Assembly (NCBI RefSeq): GCF_964204645.1
Contig: NC_134028.1
Span: 308,001 to 372,000 of the forward strand
DNA: 64,000 nucleotides
Source of the DNA: Tubulanus polymorphus
Lineage: Eukaryota > Nemertea > Palaeonemertea > Tubulaniformes > Tubulanidae
Direction: 5' to 3'
The notes under the pieces were generated by a model. It searched no databases. It was not told where the DNA came from and saw only the letters and a program-made list of their open reading frames with translations. This document shows, in pieces, positions 23,401 to 36,619 of this stretch. The translations under genes were made by a program, and so were the position numbers. Position 1 is the first letter of the stretch. Each line of letters begins with the position of its first letter.

Positions 23401-25230
23401 CTCGAAATCAGTTCAGTTTACCTTAACCTATCATTTCAGATCGAGTCCATCATCTTCAGGAGCATAAATAGCCAGAAAATTCTTAATCTTTTCACCTATC
23501 TATTTGAAATCAGTTCAATACGCCTTAGCCCATCTTTTCAGATTGAGTCCATCATCTTCAGAACCAAAGGCAGCCAGAAAATTCTGATTCTTTCCACCTA
23601 TCTATTTGAAATCAGTTCAGTACACCCTAACCCATCAATTAAGATAGAATTCATCATCTTTAGGACCCTATTTTGCAAGAAAAATCTGTATCTTTCAGTC
23701 CATCTACTCGAAATCAGTTCAGTTTACCTTAACCTATCATTTCAGATCGAGTCCATCATCTTCAGGAGCATAAATAGCCAGAAAATTCTTAATCTTTCCA
23801 CCTATCTATTTGAAATCAGTTCAGTACACCCTAACCCATCAATTAAGATAGAATTCATCATCTTTAGGACCCTATTTTTCAAGAAAAATTTGTATCTTTC
23901 AGTCCATCTACTCGAAATCAGTTCAGTTTACCTTAACCTATCATTTCAGATCGAGTCCATCATCTTCAGGAGCATAAATAGCCAGAAAATTCTTAATCTT
24001 TCCACCTATCTATTTGAAATCAGTTCAATACGCCTTAGCCCATCTTTTCAGATTGAGTCCATCATCTTCAGAACCAAAGGCAGCCAGAAAATTCTTAATC
24101 TTTCCACCTATCTATTTGAAATCAGTTCAATACGCCTTAACCCATCAATTAAGATAGAATTCATCATCTTTAGGACCCTATTTTGCAAGAAAAATCTGTA
24201 TCTTTCAGTCCATCTACTCGAAATCAGTTCAGTTTACCTTAACCTATCATTTCAGATCGAGTCCATCATCTTCAGGAGCATAAATAGCCAGAAAATTCTT
24301 AATCTTTCCACCTATCTATTTGAAATCAGTTCAATACGCCTTAACACATCTTTTCAGATTGAATCCATCATCTTCAGAACATAAAGCAGCCAGAAAATTC
24401 TGATTCTTTCCACCTATCTATTTGAAATCAGTTCAGTACACCCTAACCCATCAATTAAGATAGAACTCATCATCTTTAGGACCCTATTTTGCAAGAAAAA
24501 TCTGTATCTTTCAGTCCATCTACTCGAAATCAGTTCAGTCTACCTAACCTATCATTTCAGATCGAGTCCATCATCTTCAGGAGCATAAATAGCCAGAAAA
24601 TTCTTAATCTTTCCACCTATCTATTTGAAATCAGTTCAATACGCCTTAGCCCATCTTTTCAGATTGAGTCCATCATCTTCAGAACCAAAGGCAGCCAGAA
24701 AATTCTGATTCTTTCCACCTATCTATTCGAAATAAGTTCAGTTCACCCTAACCCATCAATTAAGATAGAATTTATCATCTTTAGGACCCTATTTTGCAAG
24801 AAAAATCTGTATCTTTCAGTCCATCTACTCGAAATCAGTTCAGTTTACCTTAACCTATCATTTCAGATCGAGTCCATCATCTTCAGGAGCATAAATAGCC
24901 AGAAAATTCTTAATCTTTCCACCTATCTATTTGAAATCAGTTCAGTACACCCTAACCCATCAATTAAGATAGAACTCATCATCTTTAGGACCCTATTTTG
25001 CAAGAAAAATCTTTATCTTTCAGTCCATCTACTCGAAATCAGTTCAGTCTACCTTAACCTATCATTTCAGATCGAGTCCATCATCTTCAGGAGCATAAAT
25101 AGCCAGAAAATTCTTAATCTTTCCACCTATCTATTTGAAATCAGTTCAGTACACCCTAACCCATCAATTAAGATAGAACTCATCATCTTTAGGACCCTAT
25201 TTTGCAAGAAAAATCTGTATCTTTCAGTCC
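20417..25230 (+). repeat. 2,345-bp tandem duplication, counterpart in second large block
   Basis: The same stop (22,037 and 24,382) and 1-bp deletion (22,200 and 24,545) recur at 2,345-bp spacing. Because both large blocks contain it, the 2,345-bp duplication is older than the 13.6-kb one. Boundaries are approximate. Confidence 0.8.
22201..24384 (+). other. Open reading stretch, copy of the one at 8,274
   Basis: It is bounded by the duplicated 1-bp deletion at 22,200 and the duplicated TAA at 24,382-24,384. It differs from its copy at one noticed residue (NLFTY rather than YLFTY, near 23,480). Confidence 0.1.
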
Positions 25231-28200
25231 ATCTGCTCGAAATCAGTTCAGTTTACCTTAACCTATCATTTCAGATCGAGTCCATCATCTTCAGGAGCAT
25301 AAATAGCCAGAAAATTCTTAATCTTTCCATCTATCTATTTGAAATCAGTTCAGTACACCCTAACCCATCAATTAAGATAGAATTCATCATCTTTAGGACC
25401 CTATTTTGCAAGAAAAATCTGTATCTTTCAGTCCATCTACTCGAAATCAGTTCAGGTTTCCTTACCCTATCATTTCAGATCGAGTCCATCATCTTCAGGA
25501 GCATAAATAGCCAGAAAATTCTTAACCTTTCCACCTATCTATTTGAAATCAGTTCAATACGCCTTAACACATCTTTTCAGATTGAACCCATCATCTTCAG
25601 AACCAAAAGCAGCCAGAAAATTCTGATTCTTTCAACCTATCTATTTGAAATCAGTTCAGTACACCCTAACCCATCAATTAAGATAGAATTCATCATCTTT
25701 AGGACCCTATTTTGCAAGAAAAGTTTGTATCTTTCAGTCCATCTACTCGAAATCAGTTCAGTTTACCTTAACCTATCATTTCAGATCGAGTCCATCATCT
25801 TCAGGAGCATAAATAGCCAGAAAATTCTTAATCTTTCCACCTATCTATTTGAAATCAGTTCAATACGCCTTAGCCCATCTTTTCAGATTGAGTCCATCAT
25901 CTTCAGAACCAAAGGCAGCCAGAAAATTCTGATTCTTTCCACCTATCTAATATTTGACATCAGTTCAGTACACCCTAACCCATCAATTAAGATAGAACTC
26001 ATCAACTTTAGGACCCTATTTTGCAAGAAAAATCTGTATCTTTCAGTCCATCTACTCGAAATCAGTTCAGTCTACCTTAACCTATCATTTCAGATCGAGT
26101 CCATCATCTTCAGGAGCATAAATAGCCAGAAAATTCTTAATCTTTCCACCTATCTATTTGAAATCAGTTCAATACGCCTTAACCCATCTTTTCAGATTGA
26201 ATCCATCATCTTCAGAACCAAAAGCAGCCAGAAAATTCTGATTCTTTCCACCTATCTATTTGAAATCAGTTCAGTACACCCTAACCCATCAATTAAGATA
26301 GAATTCATCATCTTTAGGACCCTATTTTGCAAGAAAAATCTGTATCTTTCAGTCCATCTACTCGAAATCAGTTCAGTTTACCTTAACCTATCATTTCAGA
26401 TCGAGTCCATCATCTTCAGGAGCATAAATAACCAGAAAATTCTTAATCTTTCCACCTATCTATTTGAAATCAGTTCAATACGCCTTAACACATCTTTTCA
26501 GATTGAATCCATCATCTTCAGAACCAAAAGCAGCCAGAAAATTCTGATTCTTTCCACCTATCTATTTGAAATCAGTTCAGTACACCCTAACCCATCAATT
26601 AAGATAGAACTCATCATCTTTAGGACCCTATTTTGCAAGAAAAATCTGTATCTTTCAGTCCATCTACTCGAAATCAGTTCAGTCTACCTTAACCTATCAT
26701 TTCAGATCGAGTCCATCATCTTCAGGAGCATAAATAGCCAGAAAATTCTTAATCTTTCCACCTATCTATTTGAAATCAGTTCAATACGCCTTAACACATC
26801 TTTTCAGATTGAATCCATCATCTTCAGAACCAAAAGCGTTTACCTTAACCTATCATTTCAGATCGAGTCCATCATCTTCAGGAGCATAAATAGCCAGAAA
26901 ATTCTTAATCTTTCCACCTATCTATTTGAAATCAGTTCAGTACACCCTAACCCATCAATTAAGATAGAACTCATCATCTTTAGGACCCTATTTTGCAAGA
27001 AAAATCTGTATCTTTCAGTCCATCTACTCGAAATCAGTTCAGTCTACCTAAACCTATCATTTCAGATCGATTCCATCATCTTCAGGAGCATAAATAGCCA
27101 GAAAATTCTTAATCATTCCACCTATCTATTTGAAATCAGTTCAATACGCCTTAACACATCTTTTCAGATTGAATCCATCATCTTCAAAACCAAAAGCAGC
27201 CAGAAAATTCTGATTCTTTCAACCTATCTATTTGAAATCAGTTCAGTACACACTAACCCATCAATTAAGATAGAATTCATCATCTTTAGGACCCTATTTT
27301 GCAAGAAAAATCTGTATCTTTCAGTCCATCTACTCGAAATCAGTTCAGTTTACCTTAACCTATCATTTCAGATCGAGTCCATCATCTTCAGGAGCATAAA
27401 TAGCCAGAAAATTCTTAATCTTTCCACCTATCCATTTGAAATCAGTTCAATACGCCTTAACCCATCTTTTCAGATTGAATCAATCAACTTCAGAAGTATA
27501 AGCAGTCAGAAATTTCTGAATCTTTCAACCAATCTATTGAAAATCAGTTCAGTACACCCTAACCCATCAATTAAGATAGAATTTATCATCTTTAGGACCC
27601 TATTTTGCAAGAAAAATCTGTATCTTTCAGTCCATCTACTCGAAATCAGTTCAGTTTACCTTAACCTATCATTTCAGATCGAGTCCATCATCTTCAGGAG
27701 CATAAATAGCCAGAAAATTCTTAATCTTTCCACCTATCTATTTGAAATCAGTTCAATACGCCTTAGCCCATCTTTTCAGATTGAGTCCATCATCTTCAGA
27801 ACCAAAGGCAGCCAGAAAATTCTGATTCTTTCCACCTATCTATTTGAAATCAGTTCTGTACACCCTAACCCATCAATTAAGATAGAATTCATCATCTTTA
27901 GGACATTATTTTGCAACAAAAATCTGTATCTTTCAGTCCATCTACTCGAAATCAGTTCAGTTTACCTTAACCTATCATTTCAGATCGAGTCCATCATCTT
28001 CAGGAGCATAAATAGCCAGAAAATTCTTAATCTTTCCACCTATCTATTTGAAATCAGTTCAGTACACCCTAACCCATCAATTAAGATAGAACTCATCATC
28101 TTTAGGACCCTATTTTGCAAGAAAAATCTGTATCTTTCAGTCCATCTACTCGAAATCAGTTCAGTCTACCTAAACCTATCATTTCAGATCGATTCCATCA

Positions 28201-29138
28201 TCTTCAGGAGCATAAATAGCCAGAAAATTCTTAATCATTCCACCTATCTATTTGAAATCAGTTCAATACGCCTTAACACATCTTTTCAGATTGAATCCAT
28301 GATCTTCAAAACCAAAAGCAGCCAGAAAATTCTGATTCTTTCAACCTATCTATTTGAAATCAGTTCAGTACACACTAACCCATCAATTAAGATAGAATTC
28401 ATCATCTTTAGGACCCTATTTTGCAAGAAAAATCTGTATCTTTCAGTTCATCTACTCGAAATCAGTTCAGTTTACCTTAACCTATCATTTCAGATCGAGT
28501 CCATCATCTTCAGGAGCATAAATAGCCAGAAAATTCTTAATCTTTCCACCTATCTATTTGAAATCAGTTCAATACGCCTTAGCCCATCTTTTCAGATTGA
28601 GTCCATCATCTTCAGAACCAAAGGCAGCCAGAAAATTCTGATTCTTTCCACTTATCTATTTGAAATCAGTTCAGTTCACCCTAACCCATCAATTAAGATA
28701 GAATTCATCATCTTTAGGACCCTATTTTGCAAGAAAAATCTGTATCTTTCAGTCCATCTGCTCGAAATCAGTTCAGTTTACCTTAACCTATCATTTCAGA
28801 TCGAGTCCATCATCTTCAGGAGCATAAATAACCAGAAAATTCTTAATCTTTCCACCTATCTATTTGAAATCAGTTCAGTACACCCTAACCCATCAATTAA
28901 GATAGAATTCATCATCTTTAGGACCCTATTTTGCAAGAAAAATCTGTATCTTTCAGTCCATCTACTCGAAATCAGTTCAGTTTTCCTTACCCTATCATTT
29001 CAGATCGAGTCCATCATCTTCAGGAGCATAAATAGCCAGAAAATTCTTAATCTTTCCACCTATCTATTTGAAATCAGTTCAGTACACCCTAACCCATCAA
29101 TTAAGATAGAATTCATCATCTTTAGGACCCTATTTTGA
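24546..29138 (+). other. Open reading stretch (1,530 codons plus stop)
   Basis: It starts after the deletion at 24,545 and ends with TGA at 29,136-29,138, where TTTTGCAAG became TTTTGAAAG in a C monomer. It contains the second copies of the 105-bp monomer and of the 156-bp fusion. Confidence 0.1.
27419..27622 (+). repeat. B'-C' variant pair, copy 5
   Basis: Counterpart of the copy at 14,614 at an offset of 12,805 bp. It marks the right end of the second large block and a short third start. Confidence 0.9.
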
Positions 29139-30478
29139 AAGAAAAATCTGTATCTTTCAGTCCATCTACTCGAAATCAGTTCAGTTTACCTTAACCTATC
29201 ATTTCAGATCGAGTCCATCATCTTCAGGAGCATAAATAGCCAGAAAATTCTTAATCTTTCCACCTATCTATTTGAAATCAGTTCAATACGCCTTAACACA
29301 TCTTTTCACATTGAGTCCATCATCTTCGGAACCAAAAGCAGCCAGAAAATTCTGATTCTTTCAACCTATCTATTTGAAATCAGTTCAGTACACCCTAACC
29401 CATCAATTAAGATAGAATTCATCATCTTTAGGACCCTATTTTGCAAGAAAAATCTGTATCTTTCAGTCCATCTACTCGAAATCAGTTCAGTTTTCCTTAC
29501 CCTATCATTTCAGATCGAGTCCATCATCTTCAGGAGCATAAATAGCCAGAAAATTCTTAACCTTTCCACCTATCTATTTGAAATCAGTTCAATACGCCTT
29601 AACACATCTTTTCAGATTGAATCCATCATCTTCAGAACCAAAAGCAGCCAGAAAATTCTGATTCTTTCAACCTATCTATTTGAAATCAGTTCAGTACACC
29701 CTAACCCATCAATTAAGATAGAACTCATCATCTTTAGGACCCTATTTTGAAAGAAAAATTTGTATCTTTCAGTCCATCTACTCGAAATCAGTTCAGTCTA
29801 CCTTAACCTATCATTTCAGATCGAGTCCATCATCTTCAGGAGCATAAATAGCCAGAAAAGTCTTAATCTATCCACCTATCTATTTGAAATCAGTTCAATA
29901 CGCCTTAAAACATCTTTTCAGATTGAATCCATCATCTTCAGAACCAAAAGCAGCCAGAAAATTCTGATTCTTTCAACCTATCTATTTGAAATCAGTTCAG
30001 TACACCCTAACCCATCAATTAAGATAGAACTCATCATCTTTAGGACCCTATTTTGAAAGAAAAATTTGTATCTTTCAGTCCATCTACTCGAAATCAGTTC
30101 AGTTTACCTTAACCTATCATTTCAGATCGAGTCCATCATCTTCAGGAGCATAAATAGCCAGAAGATTCTTAATCTTTCCACCTATCTATTTGAAATCAGT
30201 TCAATACGCCATAGCCCATCTTTTCAGATTGAGTCCATCATCTTCAGAACCAAAGGCAGCCAGAAAATTCTGATTCTTTCCACCTATCTATTTGAAATCA
30301 GTTCAGTACACCCTAACTCATCAATTAAGATAGCACTCATCAACTTTAGGACCCTATTTTGCAAGAAAAATCTGTATCTTTCAGTCCATCTACTCGAAAT
30401 CAGTTCAGTCTACCTTAACCTATCATTTCAGATCGAGTCCATCATCTTCAGGAGCATAAATAGCCAGAAAATTCTTAA

Positions 30479-30682
30479 TCTTTCCACCTATCCATTTGAA
30501 ATCAGTTCAATACGCCTTAACCCATATTTTCAGATTGAATCAATCAACTTCAGAAGTATAAGCAGTCAGAAATTTCTGAATCTTTCAACCAATCTATTGA
30601 AAATCAGTTCAGTACACCCTAACCCAACAATTAAGATAGAATTCATCAGCTTTAGGACCCTATTTTGCAAGAAAAATCTGTA
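30479..30682 (+). repeat. B'-C' variant pair, copy 6
   Basis: Carries private CCCATATTTTCAG in B' and CAACAATTAAG plus ATCAGCTTTAGG in C'. All are shared with the copy at 33,437. Confidence 0.9.
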
Positions 30683-33436
30683 TCTTTCAGTCCATCTACT
30701 CGAAATCAGTTCAGTTTACCTTAACCTATCATTTCAGATCGAGTCCATCATCTTCAGGAGCATAAATAGCCAGAAAATTCTTAATCTTTCCACATATCTA
30801 TTTGAAATCAGTTCAATACGCCTTAACACATCTTTTCACATTGAATCCATCATCTTCAGAACCAAAAGCAGCCAGAAAATTCTGATTCTTTCAACCTATC
30901 TATTTGAAATCAGTTCAGTACACCCTAACCCATCAATTAAGATAGAATTCATCATCTTTAGGACCCTATTTTGCAAGAAAAATCTGTATCTTTCAGTCCA
31001 TCTACTCGAAATCAGTTCAGTTTTCCTTACCCTATCATTTCAGATCGAGTCCATCATCTTCAGGAGCATAAATAGCCAGAAAATTCTTAACCTTTCCACC
31101 TATCTATTTGAAATCAGTTCAATACGCCTTAACACATCTTTTCAGATTGAATCCATCATCTTCAGAACCAAAAGCAGCCAGAAAATTCTGATTCTTTCAA
31201 CCTATCTATTTGAAATCAGTTCAGTACACCCTAACCCATCAATTAAGATAGAATTCATCATCTTTAGGACCCTATTTTGCAAGAAAAATCTGTACCTTTC
31301 AGTCCATCTACTCGAAATCAGTTCAGTTTACCTTAACCTATCATTTCAGATCGAGTCCATCATCTTCAGGAGCATAAATAGCCAGAAAATTCTTAATCTT
31401 TCCACCTATCTATTTGAAATGAGTTCAATACGCCTTAGCCCATCTTTTCAGATTGAGTCCATCATCTTCAGAACCAAAGGCAGCCAGAAAATTCTGATTC
31501 TTTCCACCTATCTATTTGAAATCAGTTCAGTACACCCTAACCCATCAATTAAGATAGAACTCATCAACTTTAGGACCCTATTTTGCAAGAAAAATCTGTA
31601 TCTTTCAGTCCATCTACTCGAAATCAGTTCAGTCTACCTTAACCTATCATTTCAGATCGAGTCCATCATCTTCAGGAGCATAAATAGCCAGAAAATTCTT
31701 AATCTTTCCACCTATCTATTTAAAATCAGTTCAATACGCCTTAACCCATCTTTTCAGATTGAATCCATCATCTTCAGAACCAAAAGCAGCCAGAAAATTC
31801 TGATTCTTTCCACCTATCTATTTGAAATCAGTTCAGTACACCCTAACCCATCAATTAAGATAGAATTCATCATCTTTAGGACCCTATTTTGCAAGAAAAA
31901 TTTGTATCTTTCAGTCCATCTACTCGAAATCAGTTCAGTTTACCTTAACCTATCATTTCAGATCGAGTCCATCATCTTCAGGAGCATAAATAGCCAGAAA
32001 ATTCTTAATCTTTCCACCTATCTATTTGAAATCAGTTCAGTACACCCTAAACCATCAATTAAGATAGAACTCATCATCTTTAGGACCCTATTTTGCAAGA
32101 AAAATCTGTATCTTTCAGTCCATCTACTCGAAATCAGTTCAGTCTACCTTAACCTATCATTTCAGATCGAGTCCATCATCTTCAGGAGCATAAATAGCCA
32201 GAAAATTCTTAATCTTTCCACCTATCTATTTGAAATCAGTTCAATACGCCTTAACACATCTTTTCAGATTGAATCCATCATCTTCAGAACCAAAAGCAGC
32301 CAGAAAATTCTGATTCTTTCAACCTATCTATTTGAAATCAGTTCAGTACACCCTAACCCATCAATTAAGATAGAATTCATCATCTTTAGGACCCTATTTT
32401 GCAAGAAAAATCTGTATCTTTCAGTCCATCTACTCGAAATCAGTTCAGTCTACCTTAACCTATCATTTCAGATCGAGTCCATCATCTTCAGGAGCATAAA
32501 TAGCCAGAAAAGTCTTAATCTATCCACCTATCTATTTGAAATCAGTTCAATACGCCTTAACACATCTTTTCAGATTGAATCCATCATCTTCAGAACCAAA
32601 AGCAGCCAGAAAATTCTGATTCTTTCAACCTATCTATTTGAAATCAGTTCAGTACACCCTACCCCATCAATTAAGATAGAACTCATCATCTTTAGGACCC
32701 TATTTTGAAAGAAAAATTTGTATCTTTCAGTCCATCTACTCGAAATCAGTTCAGTCTACCTTAACCTATCATTTCAGATCGAGTCCATCATCTTCAGGAG
32801 CATAAATAGCCAGAAAAGTCTTAATCTATCCACCTATCTATTTGAAATCAGTTCAATACGCCTTAACACATCTTTTCAGATTGAATCCATCATCTTCAGA
32901 ACCAAAAGCAGCCAGAAAATTCTGATTCTTTCAACCTATCTATTTGAAATCAGTTCAGTACACCCTAACCCATCAATTAAGATAGAACTCATCATCTTTA
33001 GGACCCTATTTTGAAAGAAAAATTTGTATCTTTCAGTCCATCTACTCGAAATCAGTTCAGTTTACCTTAACCTATCATTTCAGATCGAGTCCATCATCTT
33101 CAGGAGCATAAATAGCCAGAAGATTCTTAATCTTTCCACCTATCTATTTGAAATCAGTTCAATACGCCATAGCCCATCTTTTCAGATTGAGTCCATCATC
33201 TTCAGAACCAAAGGCAGCCAGAAAATTCTGATTCTTTCCACCTATCTATTTGAAATCAGTTCAGTACACCCTAACTCATCAATTAAGATAGAACTCATCA
33301 ACTTTAGGACCCTATTTTGCAAGAAAAATCTGTATCTTTCAGTCCATCTACTCGAAATCAGTTCAGTCTACCTTAACCTATCATTTCAGATCGAGTCCAT
33401 CATCTTCAGGAGCATAAATAGCCAGAAAATTCTTAA

Positions 33437-33640
33437 TCTTTCCACCTATCCATTTGAAATCAGTTCAATACGCCTTAACCCATATTTTCAGATTGAATCA
33501 ATCAACTTCAGAAGTATAAGCAGTCAGAAATTTCTGAATCTTTCAACCAATCTATTGAAAATCAGTTCAGTACACCCTAACCCAACAATTAAGATAGAAT
33601 TCATCAGCTTTAGGACCCTATTTTGCAAGAAAAATCTGTA
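33437..33640 (+). repeat. B'-C' variant pair, copy 7
   Basis: Duplicate of the copy at 30,479 (offset 2,958 bp) with the same private substitutions. Confidence 0.9.
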
Positions 33641-34252
33641 TCTTTCAGTCCATCTACTCGAAATCAGTTCAGTTTACCTTAACCTATCATTTCAGATCGA
33701 GTCCATCATCTTCAGGAGCATAAATAGCCAGAAAATTCTTAATCTTTCCACCTATCTATTTGAAATCAGTTCAATACGCCTTAACACATCTTTTCAGATT
33801 GAATCCATCATCTTCAGAACCAAAAGCAGCCAGAAAATTCTGATTCTTTCCACCTATCTATTTGAAATCAGTTCAGTACACCCTAACCCATCAATTAAGA
33901 TAGAACTCATCATCTTTAGGACCCTTTTTTGCAACAAAAATCTGTATCTTTCAGTCCATCTACTCGAAATCAGTTCAGTTTACCTTAACCTATCATTTCA
34001 GATCGAGTCCATCATCTTCAGGAGCATAAATAGCCAGAAAATTCTTAATCTTTCCACCTATCTATTTGAAATCAGTTCAGTACACCCTAACCCATCAATT
34101 AAGATAGAACTCATCATCTTTAGGACCCTATTTTGCAAGAAAAATCTGTATCTTTCAGTCCATCTACTCGAAATCAGTTCAGTTTACCTTAACCTATCAT
34201 TTCAGATCGAGTCCATCATCTTCAGGAGCATAAATAGCCAGAAAATTCTTAA

Positions 34253-34456
34253 TCTTTCCACCTATCTATTTGAAATCAGTTCAAAACGCCTTAACACATC
34301 TTTTCAGATTGAATCCATCATCTTCAGAACCAAAAGCAGCCAGAAAATTCTGATTCTTTCAACCTATCTATTTGAAATCAGTTCAATACGCCTTAGCCCA
34401 TCTTTTCAGATTGAGTCCATCATCTTCAGAACCAAAGGCAGCCAGAAAATTCTGAT
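34253..34456 (+). repeat. B-B pair (A-B-B-C unit)
   Basis: Two full B monomers stand in a row: the first has AAAACGCCTTAACACATC, the second AATACGCCTTAGCCCATC. This is the only clear case I saw of two intact B monomers together. Confidence 0.8.
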
Positions 34457-36619
34457 TCTTTCCACTTATCTATTTGAAATCAGTTCAGTTCACCCTAACC
34501 CATCAATTAAGATAGAATTCATCATCTTTAGGACCCTATTTTGCAAGAAAAATCTGTATCTTTCAGTCCATCTACTCGAAATCAGTTCAGTTTACCTTAA
34601 CCTATCATTTCAGATCGAGTCCATCATCTTCAGGAGCATAAATAGCCAGAAAACCCTAATCTTTCCACCTATCTATTTGAAATCAGTTCAATACGCCTTA
34701 ACACATCTTTTCAGATTGAATCCATCATCTTCAGAACCAAAAGCAGCCAGAAAATTCTGATTCTTTCAACCTATCTATTAGAAATCAGTTCAGTACACCC
34801 TAACCCATCAATTAAGATAGAATTCATCATCTTTAGGACCCTATTTTGCAAGAAAAATCTGTATCTTTCAGTCCATCTACTCGAAATCAGTTCAGTTTAC
34901 CTTAACCTATCATTTCAGATCGAGTCCATCATCTTCAGGAGCATAAATAGCCAGAAAATTCTTAATCTTTCCACCTATCTATTTGAAATCAGTTGAGTAC
35001 ACCCTAACCCATCAATTAAGATAGAATTCATCATCTTTAGGACCCTATTTTGCAAGAAAAATCTGTATCTTTCAGTCCATCTACTCGAAATCAGTTCATT
35101 TTAGCTTAACCTATCATTTCAGATCGAGTCCATCATCTTCAGGAGCATAAATAGCCAGAAAATTCTTAATCTTTCCACCTATCTATTTGAAATCAGTTCA
35201 ATACGCCTTAGCCCATCTTTTCAGATTGAGTCCATCATCTTCAGAACCAAAGGCAGCCAGAAAATTCTGATTCTTTCCACTTATCTATTTGAAATCAGTT
35301 CAGTTCACCCTAACCCATCAATTAAGATAGAACTCATCATCTTTAGGACCCTATTTTGCAAGAAAAACCTGTATCTTTCAGTCCATCTACTCGAAATCAG
35401 TTCAGTTTACCTTAACCTATCATTTCAGATCGAGTCCATCATCTTCAGGAGCATAAATAGCCAGAAAATTCTTAATCTTTCCACCTATCTATTTGAAATC
35501 AGTTCAGTACACCCTAACCCATCAATTAAGATAGAACTCATCATCTTTAGGACCCTATTTTGCAAGAAAAATCTGTATCTTTCAGTCCATCTACTCGAAA
35601 TCAGTTCAGTCTACCTAAACCTATCATTTCAGATCGAGTCCATCATCTTCAGGAGCATAAATAGCCAGAAAAATCTTAATCATTCCACCTATCTATTTGA
35701 AATCAGTTCAATACGCCTTAACACATCTTTTCAGATTGAATCCATCATCTTCAGAACCAAAAGCAGCCAGAAAATTCTGATTCTTTCAACCTATCTATTT
35801 GAAATCAGTTCAGTACACCCTAACCCATCAATTAAGATAGAATTCATCATCTTTAGGACCCTATTTGGCAAGAAAAATCTGTATCTTTCAGTCCATCTAC
35901 TCGAAATCAGTTCAGTTTACCTTAACCTATCATTTCAGATCGAGTCCATCATCTTCAGGAGCATAAATAGCCAGAAAATTCTTAATCTTTCCACCTATCT
36001 ATTTGAAATCAGTTCAATACGCCTTAGCCCATCTTTTCAGATTGAGTCCATCATCTTCAGAACCAAAGGCAGCCAGAAAATTCTGATTCTTTCCACTTAT
36101 CTATTTGAAATCAGTTCAGTTCACCCTAACCCATCAATTAAGATAGAATTCATCATCTTTAGGACCCTATTTTGCAAGAAAAATCTGTATCTTTCAGTCC
36201 ATCTGCTCGAAATCAGTTCAGTTTACCTTAACCTATCATTTCAGACCGAGTCCATCATCTTCAGGAGCATAAATAGCCAGAAAATTCTTAATCTTTCCAC
36301 CTATCTATTTGAAATCAGTTCAGTACACCCTAACCCATCAATTAAGATAGAATTCATCATCTTTAGGACCCTATTTTGCAAGAAAAATCTGTATCTTTCA
36401 GTCCATCTACTCGAAATCAGTTCAGTTTACCTTAACCTATCATTTCAGATCGAGTCCATCATCTTCAGGAGCATAAATAGCCAGAAAATTCTTAATCTTT
36501 CCACCTATCTATTTGAAATCAGTTCAATACGCCTTAGCCCATCTTTTCAGATTGAGTCCATCATCTTCAGAACCAAAGGCAGCCAGAAAATTCTGATTCT
36601 TTCCACCTATCTATTTGAA

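Larger units (their letters stand above)
14471..27560 (+). repeat. Large tandem segmental duplication, copy 2
   Basis: Second copy of the preceding block, directly adjacent. Over most of its length only scattered single-base differences were noticed, for example CCTATATATTTG at about 17,691 versus CCTATCTATTTG, GAAATCAG at about 19,940 versus GAAAACAG, and the nonsense change CAGTAAATT at 16,335. Copy 2 lacks 14 monomers present near 11.3-12.8 kb of copy 1. A short third start follows to about 27,560. Confidence 0.85.
29650..33860 (+). repeat. Segments repeated at 2,958-bp spacing
   Basis: About 29,650-30,900 is repeated at about 32,608-33,858 (offset 2,958 = 29 x 102). Shared private features are two TATTTTGAAAG variants 306 bp apart (29,748/30,054 and 32,706/33,012), AGAAGATTCTTAATC, ACGCCATAGCCC, CCTAACTCATC and the B'-C' pair. 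The TTTTGAAAG variant is also present at 29,136. It is the only place in the window where TGA interrupts the long frame. Confidence 0.82.
29139..34653 (+). other. Repeat frame broken by four TGA codons and a 1-bp deletion
   Basis: The same TTTTGAAAG change gives TGA at 29,748, 30,054, 32,706 and 33,012. The open pieces between them are 29,751-30,056, 30,057-32,708 and 32,709-33,014, and each stop is followed within 12 bases by an in-frame TTG. The frame is lost at about 34,654, where AAAACCCTAATC replaces AAAATTCTTAATC. The regular spacing reflects duplication of one mutated C monomer, not separate genes. Confidence 0.12.

Noticed and set aside
14471-27560. Large duplications dismissed as assembly error
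   Set aside because: Kept as features because the copies carry their own changes (16,337 stop, 20,020 chimera, 1,428-bp difference), which a pure assembly copy would not show; read support was not available, so it is not fully excluded.
1-34760. Leucine-rich, PPR or TPR repeat proteins
   Set aside because: The leucine and isoleucine spacing does not fit the LxxLxLxxN, 35-residue PPR or 34-residue TPR patterns; the hydrophobic look follows from an AT- and pyrimidine-rich repeat.
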